Source: Streptomyces aquilus (GTDB lineage Bacteria > Actinomycetota > Actinomycetes > Streptomycetales > Streptomycetaceae). Taken from it: DNA of 64,000 bases. The DNA lies in assembly GCF_003955715.1 (NCBI RefSeq), contig NZ_CP034463.1:4836001-4900000 (forward strand). Reading direction: 5' to 3'. Positions 49,310-59,977 of the stretch are shown here, piece by piece. The notes beneath the pieces were generated by a model, which saw nothing but the letters and a program-made list of their open reading frames with translations, made no database searches and was not told the origin of the DNA. Both the position numbers and the translations under genes were made by a program. The first letter of the stretch is position 1; every line of letters begins with the position of its first letter.

Positions 49310-50338
49310 ATGACCCACGTGTCGACGACTCCGTCGTACCAGCAGCTCCCGATCATCGATCTCTCGGCCGCCGATCGCGGTCCCCAGGCCCGTGCGCTGC
49401 TCCGTGCCCAGCTGCACAGCGCCGCTCATGACGTGGGGTTCTTCCAGCTCGTCGGGCATGGGGTCCCGGAAGCGGAGACGCGCGCCCTCCTGTCCGCCAT
49501 GCGGAGGTTCTTCGCGCTGCCCGAGGACGAGCGGCTCGCCCTCGACAACGTACGGTCGCCGCACTTCCGCGGATACACCCGCACCGGTGACGAGCGCACC
49601 GGTGGCAGCCGGGACTGGCGGGACCAGCTCGACATCGGGGCCGAGCGGCCCGCGCGGATACCCGGGGCCGGTGAGCCGGCGTACTGGTGGCTGGAGGGGC
49701 CCAACCAGTGGCCCGACTCGCTGCCCGAGCTGCGTACCGCCTCGCTCGCCTGGGTCGAGCGGCTCAGCTCCGTCGCCGAGCGGCTGCTGCACGAGCTGCT
49801 CGTCTCCATCGGGGCGCCCGCCGACTTCTACGACCCGATCTTCGGCGACCGGGCCCACCCGCACCTCAAGCTCGTGCGCTACCCGGGGAGCGCCGGTGAC
49901 GGCGCCGATCAGGGCGTCGGCGCCCACAAGGACTACGGGTTCCTCACCCTGCTCCTCCAGGACCAGGTCGGTGGCCTCCAGGTGCAGCGGGAGGACGGGC
50001 TCTTCCATGACGTGCCGCCGCTGGAGGGGGCCTTCGTCGTGAATCTCGGGGAGCTGTTGGAGGTGGCCACGAACGGGTATCTCGTGGCCACCAACCACCG
50101 GGTCGTCTCCCCGCCCGGCGCCACCGAGCGGTTCTCCGTGCCGTTCTTCTACAACCCCCGCCTGGACGCGCGGGTGGAGCCGCTGCCCTTCCCGTACGCC
50201 GATACCGCGCGCGGTATCACCGACGACCCGGCCAACCCGCTCTTCGCCGAGTACGGCTACAACGAGCTCAAGGGCAAGCTGCGGGCGCATCCGCTGGTGG
50301 CGGAGCGGCATCACGGGAGCCTCTTGACTCCGGCGTGA
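49310..50338 (+). CDS. 2-oxoglutarate/Fe(II)-dependent oxygenase (isopenicillin N synthase family)
   Basis: 342 residues from ATG 49310. An N-terminal DIOX_N domain ('LPIIDLSAADRG', 'GFFQLVGHGVPEAETRALL') precedes the double-stranded beta-helix. The iron triad is HKD in 'VGAHKDYGFLTLLLQDQ' (His ~205, Asp ~207) and the His of 'ATNHRVVSPPGATERFSVPFF' (~263); the following R-F-S is the 2-oxoglutarate-binding RxS. It hydroxylates or desaturates a small molecule; gibberellin-oxidase/flavone-synthase-like proteins are relatives. The leader peptide upstream suggests a link to cysteine or sulfur status. Confidence 0.93.
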   Translation: MTHVSTTPSYQQLPIIDLSAADRGPQARALLRAQLHSAAHDVGFFQLVGHGVPEAETRALLSAMRRFFALPEDERLALDNVRSPHFRGYTRTGDERTGGSRDWRDQLDIGAERPARIPGAGEPAYWWLEGPNQWPDSLPELRTASLAWVERLSSVAERLLHELLVSIGAPADFYDPIFGDRAHPHLKLVRYPGSAGDGADQGVGAHKDYGFLTLLLQDQVGGLQVQREDGLFHDVPPLEGAFVVNLGELLEVATNGYLVATNHRVVSPPGATERFSVPFFYNPRLDARVEPLPFPYADTARGITDDPANPLFAEYGYNELKGKLRAHPLVAERHHGSLLTPA

Positions 50339-50390
50339 GGAGCGCCCTTCGCACCGGCCCGCAGTCGCCCGCGCTCCTCATCCACCCACC

Positions 50391-51494
50391 TCAGTGGTCG
50401 GCGATGTTGCCGTATCCCTCGATCTCCTGCGGGCTGCGCACACCCGGTCCCACATAGCGGGCGGAGGGCCGTACCAAGCGGCCCGTGCGCTTCTGCTCCA
50501 GGATGTGCGCCGACCACCCGGCCGTACGGGCGCACGTGAACATGGACGTGAACATGTGCGCCGGGACCTCGGCGAAGTCGAGGACGATCGCCGCCCAGAA
50601 CTCCACGTTCGTGGCCAGGACGCGGTCCGGGCGGCGGGCGTGGAGTTCCGCCAGGGCCGCCTTCTCCAGCGCCTCGGCGACCTCGAAGCGCGGCGCGCCC
50701 AGTTCGCGTGCCGTGCGGCGCAGCACGCGCGCGCGGGGGTCCTCGGCCCGGTACACCCGGTGGCCGAAGCCCATCAGCCGTTCGCCCTTGTCGAGGGCCT
50801 GCTTGACGTACGCCTCCGCGTCCCCGGTGCGCTCGATCTCCTCGATCATGTACAGGACGCGGGAGGGGGCGCCGCCGTGCAGCGGGCCGGACATCGCTCC
50901 TACGGCACCCGAGAGCGCCGCCGCGACGTCCGCGCCGGTCGAGGCGATGACCCGGGCCGTGAAGGTGGACGCGTTCATGCCGTGCTCGGCGGCGGAGGTC
51001 CAGTACGCGTCGACCGCCGCGACGTGCTTGGGGTCGGGTTCGCCGCGCCAGCGGATCATGAAGCGTTCGACGACGGACTGGGCCTTGTCGATCTCGCGCT
51101 GCGGGACCATGGGGCGGCCCTGGCCGCGGGCGGACTGGGCGACGTAGGACAGGGCCATGACGGCGGCGCGGGCGAGGTCGTCGCGGGCCTGGGCCTCGTC
51201 GATGTCGAGGAGGGGTTTCAGGCCCCAGACGGGGGCGAGCATGGCCAGGGCCGACTGGACGTCGACGCGGATGTCGCCGGAGTGGACGGGGATCGGGAAG
51301 GGCTCGGCGGGCGGCAGGCCGGGGCGGAAGGCGCCGTCGACGAGCAGGCCCCAGACGTTGCCGAACGAGACGTGGCCGACGAGGTCCTCGATGTCGACGC
51401 CGCGGTAGCGGAGGGCGCCGCCCTCCTTGTCCGGTTCGGCGATCTCCGTCTCGAACGCGACGACTCCTTCGAGGCCAGGTACGAAGTCGGACAT
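50391..51494 (-). CDS. Citrate synthase-like protein
   Basis: 367 residues from ATG 51494 (GAGGAG upstream). Active-site histidines are in 'MSGPLHGGAPSRVLYM' (~205) and 'MGFGHRVYRAEDPRARVL' (~245); the catalytic Asp region is 'NVEFWAAIVLDFAEVP', and the C-terminus is 'CARTAGWSAHILEQKRTGRL'. It condenses an acyl-CoA (acetyl- or propionyl-) with oxaloacetate. It is shorter than the ~430-residue main citrate synthase and is the second, 'citrate synthase 2' type often found next to pdxH in Streptomyces, divergent from it here too. Confidence 0.93.
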   Translation of the reverse strand: MSDFVPGLEGVVAFETEIAEPDKEGGALRYRGVDIEDLVGHVSFGNVWGLLVDGAFRPGLPPAEPFPIPVHSGDIRVDVQSALAMLAPVWGLKPLLDIDEAQARDDLARAAVMALSYVAQSARGQGRPMVPQREIDKAQSVVERFMIRWRGEPDPKHVAAVDAYWTSAAEHGMNASTFTARVIASTGADVAAALSGAVGAMSGPLHGGAPSRVLYMIEEIERTGDAEAYVKQALDKGERLMGFGHRVYRAEDPRARVLRRTARELGAPRFEVAEALEKAALAELHARRPDRVLATNVEFWAAIVLDFAEVPAHMFTSMFTCARTAGWSAHILEQKRTGRLVRPSARYVGPGVRSPQEIEGYGNIADH

Positions 51495-51729
51495 CAGGCG
51501 GCTCCTCATGATGTGTACGACGGATGACGCCGACGGATCCACGGCCTGTGCGGGGGCTCGCGGTCCTGGGCGGTCAACCCGGTGCTGCCCCGTTGATGCC
51601 CCGTTCGGTCGGCGGTCACCCCACGGGGGTGGCATCTGCACCATATCCCTGAGTGTCACCCTTGGGCAGGGTTCGCGGCACTCAGTGCCACCTTCCGTGG
51701 AGTGACGTTCGATACGGCAAGATGACCAC

Positions 51730-52392
51730 GTGACCGATGCCGTCTTTCCCGACCCCGCCTCCATGCGCAAGCAGTACCGGGCCGAGGGGCTCTCCGAGAC
51801 CGAGCTCGCCGCCACCCCGGTGGAGCAGTTCGCGCGCTGGTTCAAGCAGGCGGCGACGGAGGCCCATCTGTTCGAACCGAACGCGATGGTGGTGTCGACG
51901 GCGGACGCGGAGGGCCGGCCGAGTTCGCGGACGGTGCTGTTGAAGCAGTTCGACGAGCAGGGGTTCGTCTTCTACACGAACTACGACTCCCGCAAGGCGC
52001 GCGACCTCGGCGAGAACCCGTACGTCTCGCTGCTCTTCCCGTGGCATCCGATGGCCCGCCAGGTGATCGTCAGTGGCGTCGCGCGTCGTACGGGACGGGA
52101 CGAGACCGCCGCGTACTTCCGTACCCGGCCGCACGGTTCGCAGCTGGGGGCGTGGGCCAGTGAGCAGTCCTCGGTGATCGGGACCCGGGCCGATCTGGAG
52201 GCGTCGTACGCCGAGTTGGCGGCCCGCTATCCGGAGGGCGAGCAGGTGCCGGTGCCGCCGCACTGGGGTGGCTTCAGGGTGGCTCCGCGGACGGTGGAGT
52301 TCTGGCAGGGCCGGGAGAACCGGCTGCACGACCGACTGCGGTACGTGGCGGAGGCGGACGGGAGCTGGCGGGTGGAGCGGCTCAGTCCCTGA
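51730..52392 (+). CDS. pdxH: Pyridoxine/pyridoxamine 5'-phosphate oxidase
   Basis: 220 residues, GTG start. The full PdxH pattern is present: N-terminal '[12 protein letters not shown]', '[10 protein letters not shown]', FMN contacts '[21 protein letters not shown]' in split form with 'DSRKARDL', '[10 protein letters not shown]', and the C-terminal signature '[19 protein letters not shown]'. It makes pyridoxal 5'-phosphate from PNP or PMP, releasing H2O2. Its 3' end overlaps the TetR gene's 3' end by 11 bp on the other strand. Confidence 0.96.
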   Translation: MTDAVFPDPASMRKQYRAEGLSETELAATPVEQFARWFKQAATEAHLFEPNAMVVSTADAEGRPSSRTVLLKQFDEQGFVFYTNYDSRKARDLGENPYVSLLFPWHPMARQVIVSGVARRTGRDETAAYFRTRPHGSQLGAWASEQSSVIGTRADLEASYAELAARYPEGEQVPVPPHWGGFRVAPRTVEFWQGRENRLHDRLRYVAEADGSWRVERLSP

Positions 52393-53038
52393 GCGCCGAC
52401 TCCACCAGCGCCGTCCACTGTGCGACCACCTTCTCCCGGCGGCCCTGGTCGTCGGTGAGCAGGTTGGCCAGGCCCAGGCCGCGGGCCATGTCCAGCAGGC
52501 CCTGGACCGTCTCCCGTGCGCCCGGTCTCGATTCGTCCGCGCCCAGCAGGTCGACCGCTATCCGGTGGGTCTCGCGGCCGACGCGGGCCTCCAACTCCGT
52601 CACTCGCGGGCGGAGTTGTTCCTCGTTGGACGCGGCGACCCACAGGTGGAGGGCGGCGCGGAAGAGCGGGCCGGTGTAGAGGTCGACCAGGGCGGCCACG
52701 ACCGCCCGGCGGTCGCCCGCCGCGCCCTGCGGGAACAAGGCGCGGATCGCACCGGAGCGCTCCTCGGCGACGTACTCCACGGCCGCCGTGAACAGGTCCT
52801 CGCGGGTGGGGAAGTGGTGCTGGGCGGCGCCGCGGGAGACGCCCGCGCGTTCGGCGACGACGGAGACCGTGGAGCCCGCCCAGCCGCGTTCGGCGAGGCA
52901 GGCCACGGCGGCTTCGAGGAGCCGCCGGCGGGTGGCCCGGCTGCGGTCCTGCTTCGGCGTGCGTTCGCCGGCGGAACGGTCCGTGCGTTCGCCGGGGGAA
53001 CGGTCCATACGGTCGCCGACCGTGCTCACAGCGCCCAT
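52382..53038 (-). CDS. TetR-family repressor of the acyl-CoA carboxylase operon
   Basis: 218 residues from ATG 53038; a start nearer to '[19 protein letters not shown]' is possible. The HTH is '[21 protein letters not shown]' followed by '[14 protein letters not shown]', the TetR_N signature. The C-terminal ligand domain (~90-215) is of the type that binds acyl-CoA in lipid regulators. The N-terminal arm is duplicated ([16 protein letters not shown]). It is the last gene of the operon, overlapping the hydratase gene by 13 bp, and probably controls the palindrome at 62471. Confidence 0.9.
   Translation of the reverse strand: MGAVSTVGDRMDRSPGERTDRSAGERTPKQDRSRATRRRLLEAAVACLAERGWAGSTVSVVAERAGVSRGAAQHHFPTREDLFTAAVEYVAEERSGAIRALFPQGAAGDRRAVVAALVDLYTGPLFRAALHLWVAASNEEQLRPRVTELEARVGRETHRIAVDLLGADESRPGARETVQGLLDMARGLGLANLLTDDQGRREKVVAQWTALVESALRD
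52959..53006. repeat. 24-bp tandem duplication in the TetR gene
   Basis: GTGCGTTCGCCGGCGGAACG plus four bases, repeated in direct tandem (52959-52982, 52983-53006) with one difference. It encodes the doubled DRSxGERT of the N-terminal arm. Confidence 0.8.
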
Positions 53039-53772
53039 GCGGGGTCCCGTCGTTCTAGAAAGGCTGTCATGCCCTCGCGGGCCTGCGCGGAGGCGAACAG
53101 GCGGGCCGAGAGCGCGGTGAGGTCCGCCGCGTCCCGGTCGAAGGCTTCCAGCACCCTAACCGTGAGCAGCCGTTTCGTCTCGGCCAGGGCTTCGGGGGCG
53201 GCTTTGCGCAGTCCTTCCAGGACGGGTTCGAGTACGGCGTCCACGTCGTCGCCGGTCGCCGTCAGCAGGCCGATGCGGGCGGCCTCGGCGGCGTCGAAGC
53301 GCTCGCCGGTGAGGTAGTAGCGGGCGAGGGCTCGCGGGTCGGTGCGGGGCAGCAGGGGGAGGGAGATGACGGCGGGGGCGACCCCGATCCGTACCTCCGT
53401 GAAGGCGAAGGTCGCCGCGGTGGACGCCGCGCCGATGTCGCAGGCGGCGAGCAGGCCGAGGCCGCCCGCGCGGACGTGGCCGGTGACGCGGGCCAGGACG
53501 GGTTTCGGTGCGGCGACGATCTGGCGGAGGAGGCCCACCAGCGCGTCGGGGTCGGGTGGGTTCTTGAGGTCGGCGCCGGCGCTGAAGGTGGTGCCGGTGT
53601 GGGTGAGGACGACCGCGCGGACGTCGCCGTCCTTGGCGCAGTCGGTCAGTGCGTCCGCCAACTCGCCGACCAGGGCGGCCGACAGGGCGTTGCGGTTGTG
53701 CGGGGAGTCGAGGGTGAGGGTCTCGACGCCCCGCGTGCGGGTGCGGCCGATCAGGGCCGGGTGCGCTGTCAT
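53026..53772 (-). CDS. Enoyl-CoA hydratase family protein
   Basis: 248 residues. Crotonase features: 'LTLDSPHNRNALSAALVGELA', oxyanion segment 'GTTFSAGADLKNPP' and 'GHVRAGGLGLLAACDIGAAS'. The second catalytic Glu region reads 'FAFTEVRIGVAPAVISLPLLP', as in long-chain or terpenoid (AtuE-like/isohexenylglutaconyl) hydratases. The ATG overlaps the CoA-ligase stop by 4 bp. It should hydrate the enoyl product of the carboxylase pathway. Confidence 0.92.
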   Translation of the reverse strand: MTAHPALIGRTRTRGVETLTLDSPHNRNALSAALVGELADALTDCAKDGDVRAVVLTHTGTTFSAGADLKNPPDPDALVGLLRQIVAAPKPVLARVTGHVRAGGLGLLAACDIGAASTAATFAFTEVRIGVAPAVISLPLLPRTDPRALARYYLTGERFDAAEAARIGLLTATGDDVDAVLEPVLEGLRKAAPEALAETKRLLTVRVLEAFDRDAADLTALSARLFASAQAREGMTAFLERRDPAWAL

Positions 53773-55337
53773 GCGAGCTCCCTCAGTCGGCGGCGCAGGA
53801 TCTTGCCGGAGGCGGCGCGCGGGACGTCGTCGATGAAGGTGACCTGGCGGACGCGTTTGTAGGGGGCGACGCGTTCGGCGACGTGCATCATGACCTCTCC
53901 TTCGGAGAGGTCGGTGGCGGTGGGCTGGCGGACGACGTAGGCGTGCGGGACCTCGTTGCCCTCGTCGTTGTAGACGCCGATGACGGCGGCGTCGGCGATG
54001 CCCGGGTGGGTGAGGAGCAGGGCTTCGAGTTCGGCCGGGGCGACCTGGAAGCCCTTGTACTTGATGAGTTCCTTGACGCGGTCGACGACGAACAGCCAGC
54101 CGTCGGCGTCGACACGGCCGACGTCGCCGGTGTGCAGCCAGCCGTCGGTGTCGATCATCGCGGCGGTGGCGTCGGGGCGGCCGAGGTAGCCCTTCATGAC
54201 CTGGGGGCCGCGGATGAGGATCTCGCCGGCCTCGCCGACGCCGAGGTCCTTGTCGGGGTCGTCGAGGGAGACGATGCGCATCTCGGTGCCGGCGATGAGC
54301 TTGCCGACGGTGCCGGCGGGGGCCTCGCGCATGCCGTCCAGGGGGACGATATGGGTGCCGGGCGACAGTTCGGTCATGCCGTACGCCTGGCCGACCGGCG
54401 GCAGGTTCAGGCGCCGCGAGCAGGCGGCGGCGAGCTGGGCGTCCAGCGGGGCGGCGGCGCTGATGATGTGCCGCAGGGACGACAGGTCGTACTGCGCGAC
54501 CAGCGGGTGCTTGGCGAGCGCGAGGACGATCGGCGGGGCCACGAACAGGTCGGTGATGCGGTGGTTCTGGATGGCCGCGAGGTAGGTCTCCAGGTCGAAG
54601 CGGGGCAGGACGACGACGGTGGCGCCCTGCCGCAGCGGCGCGTTCATCAGGGCGGTCAGGCCGTAGATGTGGAAGAAGGGCAGGACGGCGAGGATGCGGT
54701 CGCCGGGTTTCGCCGGGATCAGCGGCTCCAGCTGGGCGAGGTTGGTGGCGATCTGGGAGTGGGTGAGCATCACGCCCTTGGGGATGCCGGTGGTGCCGGA
54801 GGAGTACGGCAGCGCCGCCACGTCCTCGACCGGGTCGATGTCGACCTGCGGCTCGGGGGCCGTGGTGCCCAGCATGTCGATGAGCGAGCGGTGTCCGGGC
54901 GCGCTGTCGCAGACGAAGATCTCCTCGACTCCGCCGGAGAGTTCGGCCGCCCTGCGGGCCGTTTCGAGGAGGGGGGAGACGGTGACGATCCAGCGGGCCG
55001 CCGAGTCGGTGAGCTGCTTGGCGAACTCCTCCGCCGTGGCGAGCGGGTGGACGGTGGTGACGGAGGCGCCCGCGCGCGTGGCCGCGTAGAACGCGGTCGG
55101 GAAGGCGATCGTGTTGGGGCTGTGCAGGGCGAGCACGTCCCCCTTGCGCACCCCTGCCTCGGCGAGCCCGGCGGCCACCCGCCGGTGGAAGGCGTCCAGT
55201 TGGGCGTACGTGAGGGTGGTGCCGTCGGTGCCGTCGATCAGGGCGGGTACGTCGCCGAACTCGGCGGCGCGGCCCAGTACGGCCTCGTGGATGGGGAGTT
55301 CGACGGGCGGGACGTCTGCGTACTCGCTGCGGAACAT
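53769..55337 (-). CDS. Cinnamate/4-coumarate:CoA ligase-like enzyme (ScCCL type)
   Basis: 522 residues from ATG 55337 (AGGAGG upstream), the length I recall for S. coelicolor cinnamate:CoA ligase, to which the sequence is very similar throughout (N-terminus MFRSEYADVPPV). ANL motifs: 'LPYSSGTTGIPKGVMLTH', 'VGQAYGMTELSPGTH', 'GWLHTGDVGRVDADGW', 'VDRVKELIKYKGFQVAPAE' and 'PRAASGKILRRRL'. ScCCL activates cinnamate and 4-coumarate in vitro. Its place in a carboxylase operon suggests the natural substrate may instead be a branched or terpenoid acid. It overlaps both neighbours' frames closely (4 bp with the hydratase). Confidence 0.93.
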   Translation of the reverse strand: MFRSEYADVPPVELPIHEAVLGRAAEFGDVPALIDGTDGTTLTYAQLDAFHRRVAAGLAEAGVRKGDVLALHSPNTIAFPTAFYAATRAGASVTTVHPLATAEEFAKQLTDSAARWIVTVSPLLETARRAAELSGGVEEIFVCDSAPGHRSLIDMLGTTAPEPQVDIDPVEDVAALPYSSGTTGIPKGVMLTHSQIATNLAQLEPLIPAKPGDRILAVLPFFHIYGLTALMNAPLRQGATVVVLPRFDLETYLAAIQNHRITDLFVAPPIVLALAKHPLVAQYDLSSLRHIISAAAPLDAQLAAACSRRLNLPPVGQAYGMTELSPGTHIVPLDGMREAPAGTVGKLIAGTEMRIVSLDDPDKDLGVGEAGEILIRGPQVMKGYLGRPDATAAMIDTDGWLHTGDVGRVDADGWLFVVDRVKELIKYKGFQVAPAELEALLLTHPGIADAAVIGVYNDEGNEVPHAYVVRQPTATDLSEGEVMMHVAERVAPYKRVRQVTFIDDVPRAASGKILRRRLRELA

Positions 55338-55374
55338 GGTTCCTCCTCGCACAACGCTGTGCCGGGTCAGGCTC

Positions 55375-56514
55375 TCAGTACGACTTGGGCAGGCCCAGGG
55401 TCTGGTGGGAGACGTAGTTGAGAATCATCTCCCGGCTCACCGGGGCAATACGAGCCACGCGCGCGGCGGTTATCAACGAGGCGAGCCCGAACTCGCGCGT
55501 GAGGCCGTTGCCGCCCAAGGTGTGCACGGCCTGGTCCACCGCCTTCACGCAGGCCTCCCCCGCCGCGTACTTCGCCATGTTCGCCGCCTCGCCCGCGCCG
55601 GCGTCGTCCCCGGCGTCGTAGAGGTGGGCCGCCTTCTGCATCATCAGGCGGGCCAGTTCCAGGTCGATGTGGGCCTGGGCGAGGGGGTGGGCGATGGCCT
55701 GGTGGGCGCCGATGGGGGTGTTCCACACGGTGCGGTCGCGGGCGTAGGTGACGGCCTGCGCGAGTGCGTACCGGCCCATGCCGATCGCGAACGCGGCCGT
55801 CATGATGCGCTCGGGGTTGAGGCCGGCGAAGAGCTGGAGGAGACCGGCGTCCTCGTCGCCGACGAGCGCGTCCGCGGGGAGCCGTACCTCGTCGAGCGTC
55901 AGCTCGAACTGCTTCTCCGCAGCCTGGAGTTCCATGTCGATCCGGCGGCGGTGGAACCCTTCGGCGTCCCTCGGGACGATGAAGAGGCAGGGCTTGAGGC
56001 GGCCGGTGCGGGAATCTTCCGTGCGGCCGACGATGAGGGTGGCGTCGGCGATGTCGACGCCGGAGATGAAGACCTTGCGGCCGGTGAGCAGCCAGTCCCC
56101 TGTCTCCGGGTCGCGGCGGGCCGTGGTGGTGATGCGGTGGGAGTTGGAGCCGGCGTCGGGTTCGGTGATGCCGAAGGCCATGGTGCGGGTGCCGTCGGCC
56201 AGGGCCGGGAGCCATTCCTGCTTCTGGGTCTCGGTGCCGAAGCGGGCGATGACCGTGCCGCAGATGGCGGGTGAGACGACCATCATCAGCAGGGGGCAGC
56301 CCGCGGCGCCGAGCTCTTCGAGGACGATGGAGAGTTCGGAGATGCCGCCGCCTCCGCCGCCGTACTCCTCGGGGAGGTTGACGCCGAGGTAGCCGAGTTT
56401 GGCGGCCTCGGACCAGAGGGTCTCTCGGTCGAAGCCGCGGCCGTGGCGCTTGCCCAGCTGGGCGACGGCGGCGCGCAGGGCGGTGTGTTCCTCTGACTCC
56501 AGGGTGATGCTCAC
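55375..56514 (-). CDS. Acyl-CoA dehydrogenase
   Basis: 379 residues, GTG start within a GTGA overlap with the carboxylase alpha gene. Signatures: 'LGYLGVNLPEEYGGGGGG', 'MAFGITEPDAGSNSHRITTTA', 'LTGRKVFISGVDIADATLIV', 'RTVWNTPIGAHQAIAHPLA' and 'VHTLGGNGLTREFGLASLI'. This resembles citronellyl-CoA/isovaleryl-CoA dehydrogenases (AtuD, LiuA). It introduces the alpha-beta double bond that the biotin carboxylase complex needs. The 37-bp gap to the ligase gene is the largest in the operon. Confidence 0.93.
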   Translation of the reverse strand: MSITLESEEHTALRAAVAQLGKRHGRGFDRETLWSEAAKLGYLGVNLPEEYGGGGGGISELSIVLEELGAAGCPLLMMVVSPAICGTVIARFGTETQKQEWLPALADGTRTMAFGITEPDAGSNSHRITTTARRDPETGDWLLTGRKVFISGVDIADATLIVGRTEDSRTGRLKPCLFIVPRDAEGFHRRRIDMELQAAEKQFELTLDEVRLPADALVGDEDAGLLQLFAGLNPERIMTAAFAIGMGRYALAQAVTYARDRTVWNTPIGAHQAIAHPLAQAHIDLELARLMMQKAAHLYDAGDDAGAGEAANMAKYAAGEACVKAVDQAVHTLGGNGLTREFGLASLITAARVARIAPVSREMILNYVSHQTLGLPKSY

Positions 56515-58361
56515 TGGTCCTCCTCTACGACGGCGAGCAGGGCACCGACGGCGACCTGACCGCCGACGACCGCGTGCAGAACGCTGAGCGTCCCCGTGAC
56601 CGGGGCCGAAATGCGGTGTTGCATCTTCATCGCTTCGAGCCAGACGATCGGTTCACCGGCCTCGACCTTCGCCCCGGCCTCCAGGCCCTCGGCGATCCTG
56701 ACCACCGTTCCCGGCATGGGGGCCACCAAGGAGCCCGGGGCCAGCTGTGCCTTCGGGTCGGGGAAGCGGGGCAGGGCCCTCAGCGCGGTCGCGCCGACGT
56801 ACACCTCGTCGCCGTACCTCGACACCTCGTACCGGCGCCGCACGCCGTCCACTTCGAGTACGACCAGACGTGCGTCCACGTGCACCACCCGCACCCCGGC
56901 GGCGTCGTCCGGCTCCCAGCCCTCCCGTGTGTGCCGGTACCGGACCTCGATCTCCTCGCCCGCCACCTCGTACCGCTTCACCTGTGGCTGTGAAGGGACG
57001 TTGCGCCAGCCGCCGAAGCGGGAGCGGCCGTGGGCGGCGGCGAGGGCGGCGGCCAGCGGGGCGTGCGGGTCGGGGGGCGTTGAGGTCAACGACGTGAGGT
57101 GGCGGTCGTAGAACGCCGTGTTCATGGCCGCTGTCGTGAACTCGTCGTGGCGCAGGGAGTTCACCAGGAGGGTTCTGTTGGTCGTCGGGCCGTGGAGCCG
57201 GGCCTGTTCCAACGCGCCGGCCAGTTTGCGGATCGCCTCCGCGCGCGTGGGGGCGTGGGCGACGGCCTTGGCGAGCATCGGGTCGTAGTGGACGCCGATC
57301 TCGTCGCCGTCCTCGTAGCCGGTGTCCAGGCGGACGCCGGGGATCGTGAGGCGGTGCAGGGTGCCGGTCTGGGGGGCCCAGTCCTGGGCCGGGTCCTCGG
57401 CGTAGAGGCGGGCTTCGACGGCGTGGCCTCGCGCGCGTGGCGGTGATTCGGGGAGGGGCTGTCCTTCCGCAACGGCGATCTGGAGTGCGACCAGGTCCAC
57501 GTCGAACACCGCCTCCGTCACCGGGTGCTCGACCTGGAGGCGGGTGTTCATCTCCAGGAAGTGCGCCTTGTCGTCGGCGACGAGGAACTCGACGGTGCCC
57601 GCGCCGACGTAGGAGACGGCGCGCGCGGCGCGCACGGCCAGCGTGCGCAGCTCCTCTTCGAGCCCCGGGGAGAGCCCGGGCGCCGGTGCCTCCTCGATGA
57701 CCTTCTGGTGGCGGCGCTGGAGGGAGCAGTCGCGGGTGCCGAGCGCCCAGACCGTGCCGTGGGTGTCGGCGAGGATCTGCACCTCGACATGGCGGCCGTT
57801 CTCGATGTACGGCTCGACGAACACCTCACCGTCCCCGAAGGCGCTCGCGGCCTCGGCGCGCGCGCCCTCCAGTGCGGCGCTCAGCTCCTCCAGGCGGCGC
57901 ACGATCCTCATCCCGCGCCCCCCGCCGCCGGCGGCCGCTTTCACGAGCACCGGCAGGTCGGACGCGCTCACCTCCCCCAGCGGCCGGAGCCCCATCAGCT
58001 CCTTCGCGCGCGTCTTGGACGCCATCGCCTCGATCGCCTCGGGCGGCGGGCCGATCCACACCAGCCCCGCGTCCAGGACGGCGCGGGCGAAGTCCGCGTT
58101 CTCGGAGAGGAAGCCGTAACCGGGGTGCACGGCGTCCGCGCCGGCGGCGACGGCCGCCTTCACGATCAGGTCGCCGCGCAGATACGTCTCGGCAGGCGTC
58201 GCCCCCGGAAGTCGTACCGCCGCGTCGGCCACGCGCGCGTGGAGCGCGTTCGCGTCCGGGTCCGAGTGCACGGCGACGGTTCGGATTCCCCACTCACCGC
58301 AGGTGCGGAAGATCCGGCAGGCGATCTCGCCCCGGTTGGCGACGAGCACAGTCCCTATCAA
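56511..58361 (-). CDS. Acyl-CoA carboxylase alpha subunit (biotin carboxylase + BCCP)
   Basis: 616 residues. I place the start at TTG 58361 (GAGGG with 5-bp spacing); GTG 58373 is the alternative, and there is no ATG. N-terminal 'VLVANRGEIACRIFRTCGEWG', ATP-grasp 'VLVKAAAGGGGRGMRIV', 'YIENGRHVEVQILAD', 'TRDCSLQRRHQKVIEEAPAP' and 'FLEMNTRLQVEHPVTEAV'. The C-terminal biotinyl domain carries EAMKMQH with the biotin-accepting Lys. With the next-upstream gene it forms a complete carboxylase for a 3-methylcrotonyl- or geranyl-type CoA. The much longer open frame upstream is an artefact over the beta-subunit gene. Confidence 0.93.
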   Translation of the reverse strand: MIGTVLVANRGEIACRIFRTCGEWGIRTVAVHSDPDANALHARVADAAVRLPGATPAETYLRGDLIVKAAVAAGADAVHPGYGFLSENADFARAVLDAGLVWIGPPPEAIEAMASKTRAKELMGLRPLGEVSASDLPVLVKAAAGGGGRGMRIVRRLEELSAALEGARAEAASAFGDGEVFVEPYIENGRHVEVQILADTHGTVWALGTRDCSLQRRHQKVIEEAPAPGLSPGLEEELRTLAVRAARAVSYVGAGTVEFLVADDKAHFLEMNTRLQVEHPVTEAVFDVDLVALQIAVAEGQPLPESPPRARGHAVEARLYAEDPAQDWAPQTGTLHRLTIPGVRLDTGYEDGDEIGVHYDPMLAKAVAHAPTRAEAIRKLAGALEQARLHGPTTNRTLLVNSLRHDEFTTAAMNTAFYDRHLTSLTSTPPDPHAPLAAALAAAHGRSRFGGWRNVPSQPQVKRYEVAGEEIEVRYRHTREGWEPDDAAGVRVVHVDARLVVLEVDGVRRRYEVSRYGDEVYVGATALRALPRFPDPKAQLAPGSLVAPMPGTVVRIAEGLEAGAKVEAGEPIVWLEAMKMQHRISAPVTGTLSVLHAVVGGQVAVGALLAVVEEDQ

Positions 58362-58378
58362 GTGATCCCTCACATCCC

Positions 58379-59973
<1,595 letters not shown>

Positions 59974-59977
<4 letters not shown>

